From: Saitoella complicata NRRL Y-17804
Taxonomy: Eukaryota > Ascomycota > Saitoellomycetes > Saitoellales > Saitoellaceae
Length of the DNA stretch: 64,000 nt
NCBI RefSeq assembly: GCF_001661265.1
Contig: NW_017567001.1
Location: 186,001-250,000 of the forward strand
Reading direction: 5' to 3'
Both the position numbers and the translations under genes were made by a program. The notes below the pieces were generated by a model. It was given only the letters and a program-made list of their open reading frames with translations. It ran no database searches and was not told the DNA's origin. Each line of letters starts with the position of its first letter. The stretch's first letter is position 1. Shown here one piece after another: positions 63,761 through 64,000 of the stretch.

Positions 63761-64000
63761 TCAGAACCCAGCTTGCTGCCGCGCACGTACCATATCCTCA
63801 TAAGCACCCAAATCCAACGGACCACTCAATGCATGTTGCGCAAGAAACATAGTCAAAGCTCGTAAGACTATCCCATTTGGCGCGAATGCCGAATCTTCCG
63901 TCTCGAGGTAACCAATGACAGAAACCCATTCACCGACGCGGTATGCAGTGTTTAAGAGGGAATTATCCACAGATAGTCCGAAGGACTTGTAGGAGAGGAT
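63761..64000 (-). CDS. TEN1: CST complex subunit TEN1, C-terminal part (runs off window)
   Basis: The last 79 codons of a minus-strand gene whose 5' part lies beyond 64000. The visible frame begins ILSYKSFGLSVDN and contains YRVGEWVSVIGYLE, the OB-fold strand characteristic of fungal TEN1, and the ending QHALSGPLDLGAYEDMVRARQ, which matches the C-terminal helix of the family. TEN1 pairs with Stn1 in the single-stranded telomere-capping CST complex. The assignment rests on two short motifs. Confidence 0.7.
   Translation of the reverse strand: MLSYKSFGLSVDNSLLNTAYRVGEWVSVIGYLETEDSAFAPNGIVLRALTMFLAQHALSGPLDLGAYEDMVRARQQAGF

Overview
This window looks like chromosomal DNA of a filamentous ascomycete fungus (Pezizomycotina; the class cannot be fixed from sequence alone). 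The signs are many short introns of about 48-62 nt with GTRNGT donors and CTRAC/CTRAY branch points, a Zn(II)2Cys6 regulator, an arrestin-Rsp5 adaptor, a nitronate monooxygenase, an epsin, a VPS13 of yeast-like layout and tRNA genes with an intron after position 37. It is a gene-dense housekeeping region of about 27 protein genes and three tRNA genes. No transposon, retroelement, CRISPR array or secondary-metabolite cluster was found.

Layout. 0.6-10.9 kb: a large repeat-rich membrane protein of unknown function diverges from PAB1 (poly(A)-binding protein), followed by an acidic orphan protein. 11.8-14.2 kb: QCR6 (complex III hinge protein), a nitronate monooxygenase ending in a peroxisomal AKL signal, and tRNA-Leu(AAG). 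14.5-21.7 kb: a TGL2-like mitochondrial lipase head-to-head with an arrestin-related adaptor, an epsin, a second tRNA-Leu(AAG), and a formin-type GBD/FH3 protein without an FH2 domain. 21.9-28.6 kb: a ULS1-like SNF2/RING protein, a locus with two overlapping frames, and a DUF3429/TMEM69-like mitochondrial membrane protein. 28.9-38.5 kb: VPS13, intronless. 39.0-47.6 kb: a small orphan, NAS2 (proteasome chaperone), a DH-domain RhoGEF, CDC7 (11 exons), a putative GPI-anchored protein and a helical orphan. 48.1-64 kb: CSX1/NAM8-like RNA-binding protein, a small orphan, TFB1 and SSL1 (two TFIIH subunits), HUL5 (HECT ligase), a Zn2Cys6 factor, a third tRNA-Leu(AAG), a glutathione transferase, an acidic small protein and the 3' end of TEN1.

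Genes of shared function are not arranged in operons, but several pathways recur: endocytosis and ubiquitin sorting (arrestin adaptor, epsin, HUL5), membrane contact (VPS13), the proteasome (NAS2, HUL5), transcription and repair (TFB1, SSL1, ULS1), S-phase and telomeres (CDC7, TEN1), and mRNA binding (PAB1, CSX1).

The most notable observation is that the 406-nt intron of PAB1 appears to carry a box C/D snoRNA of the U18 family. It has C and D boxes, a 7-bp terminal stem, and two guide segments complementary to conserved large-subunit rRNA. A separate 22-bp intramolecular stem lies just upstream in the same intron. A second, unidentified structured-RNA candidate lies at about 11.17-11.31 kb. 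Exon structures below were worked out by hand from splice signals, reading phase and protein-family expectation; all spliced frames close exactly.
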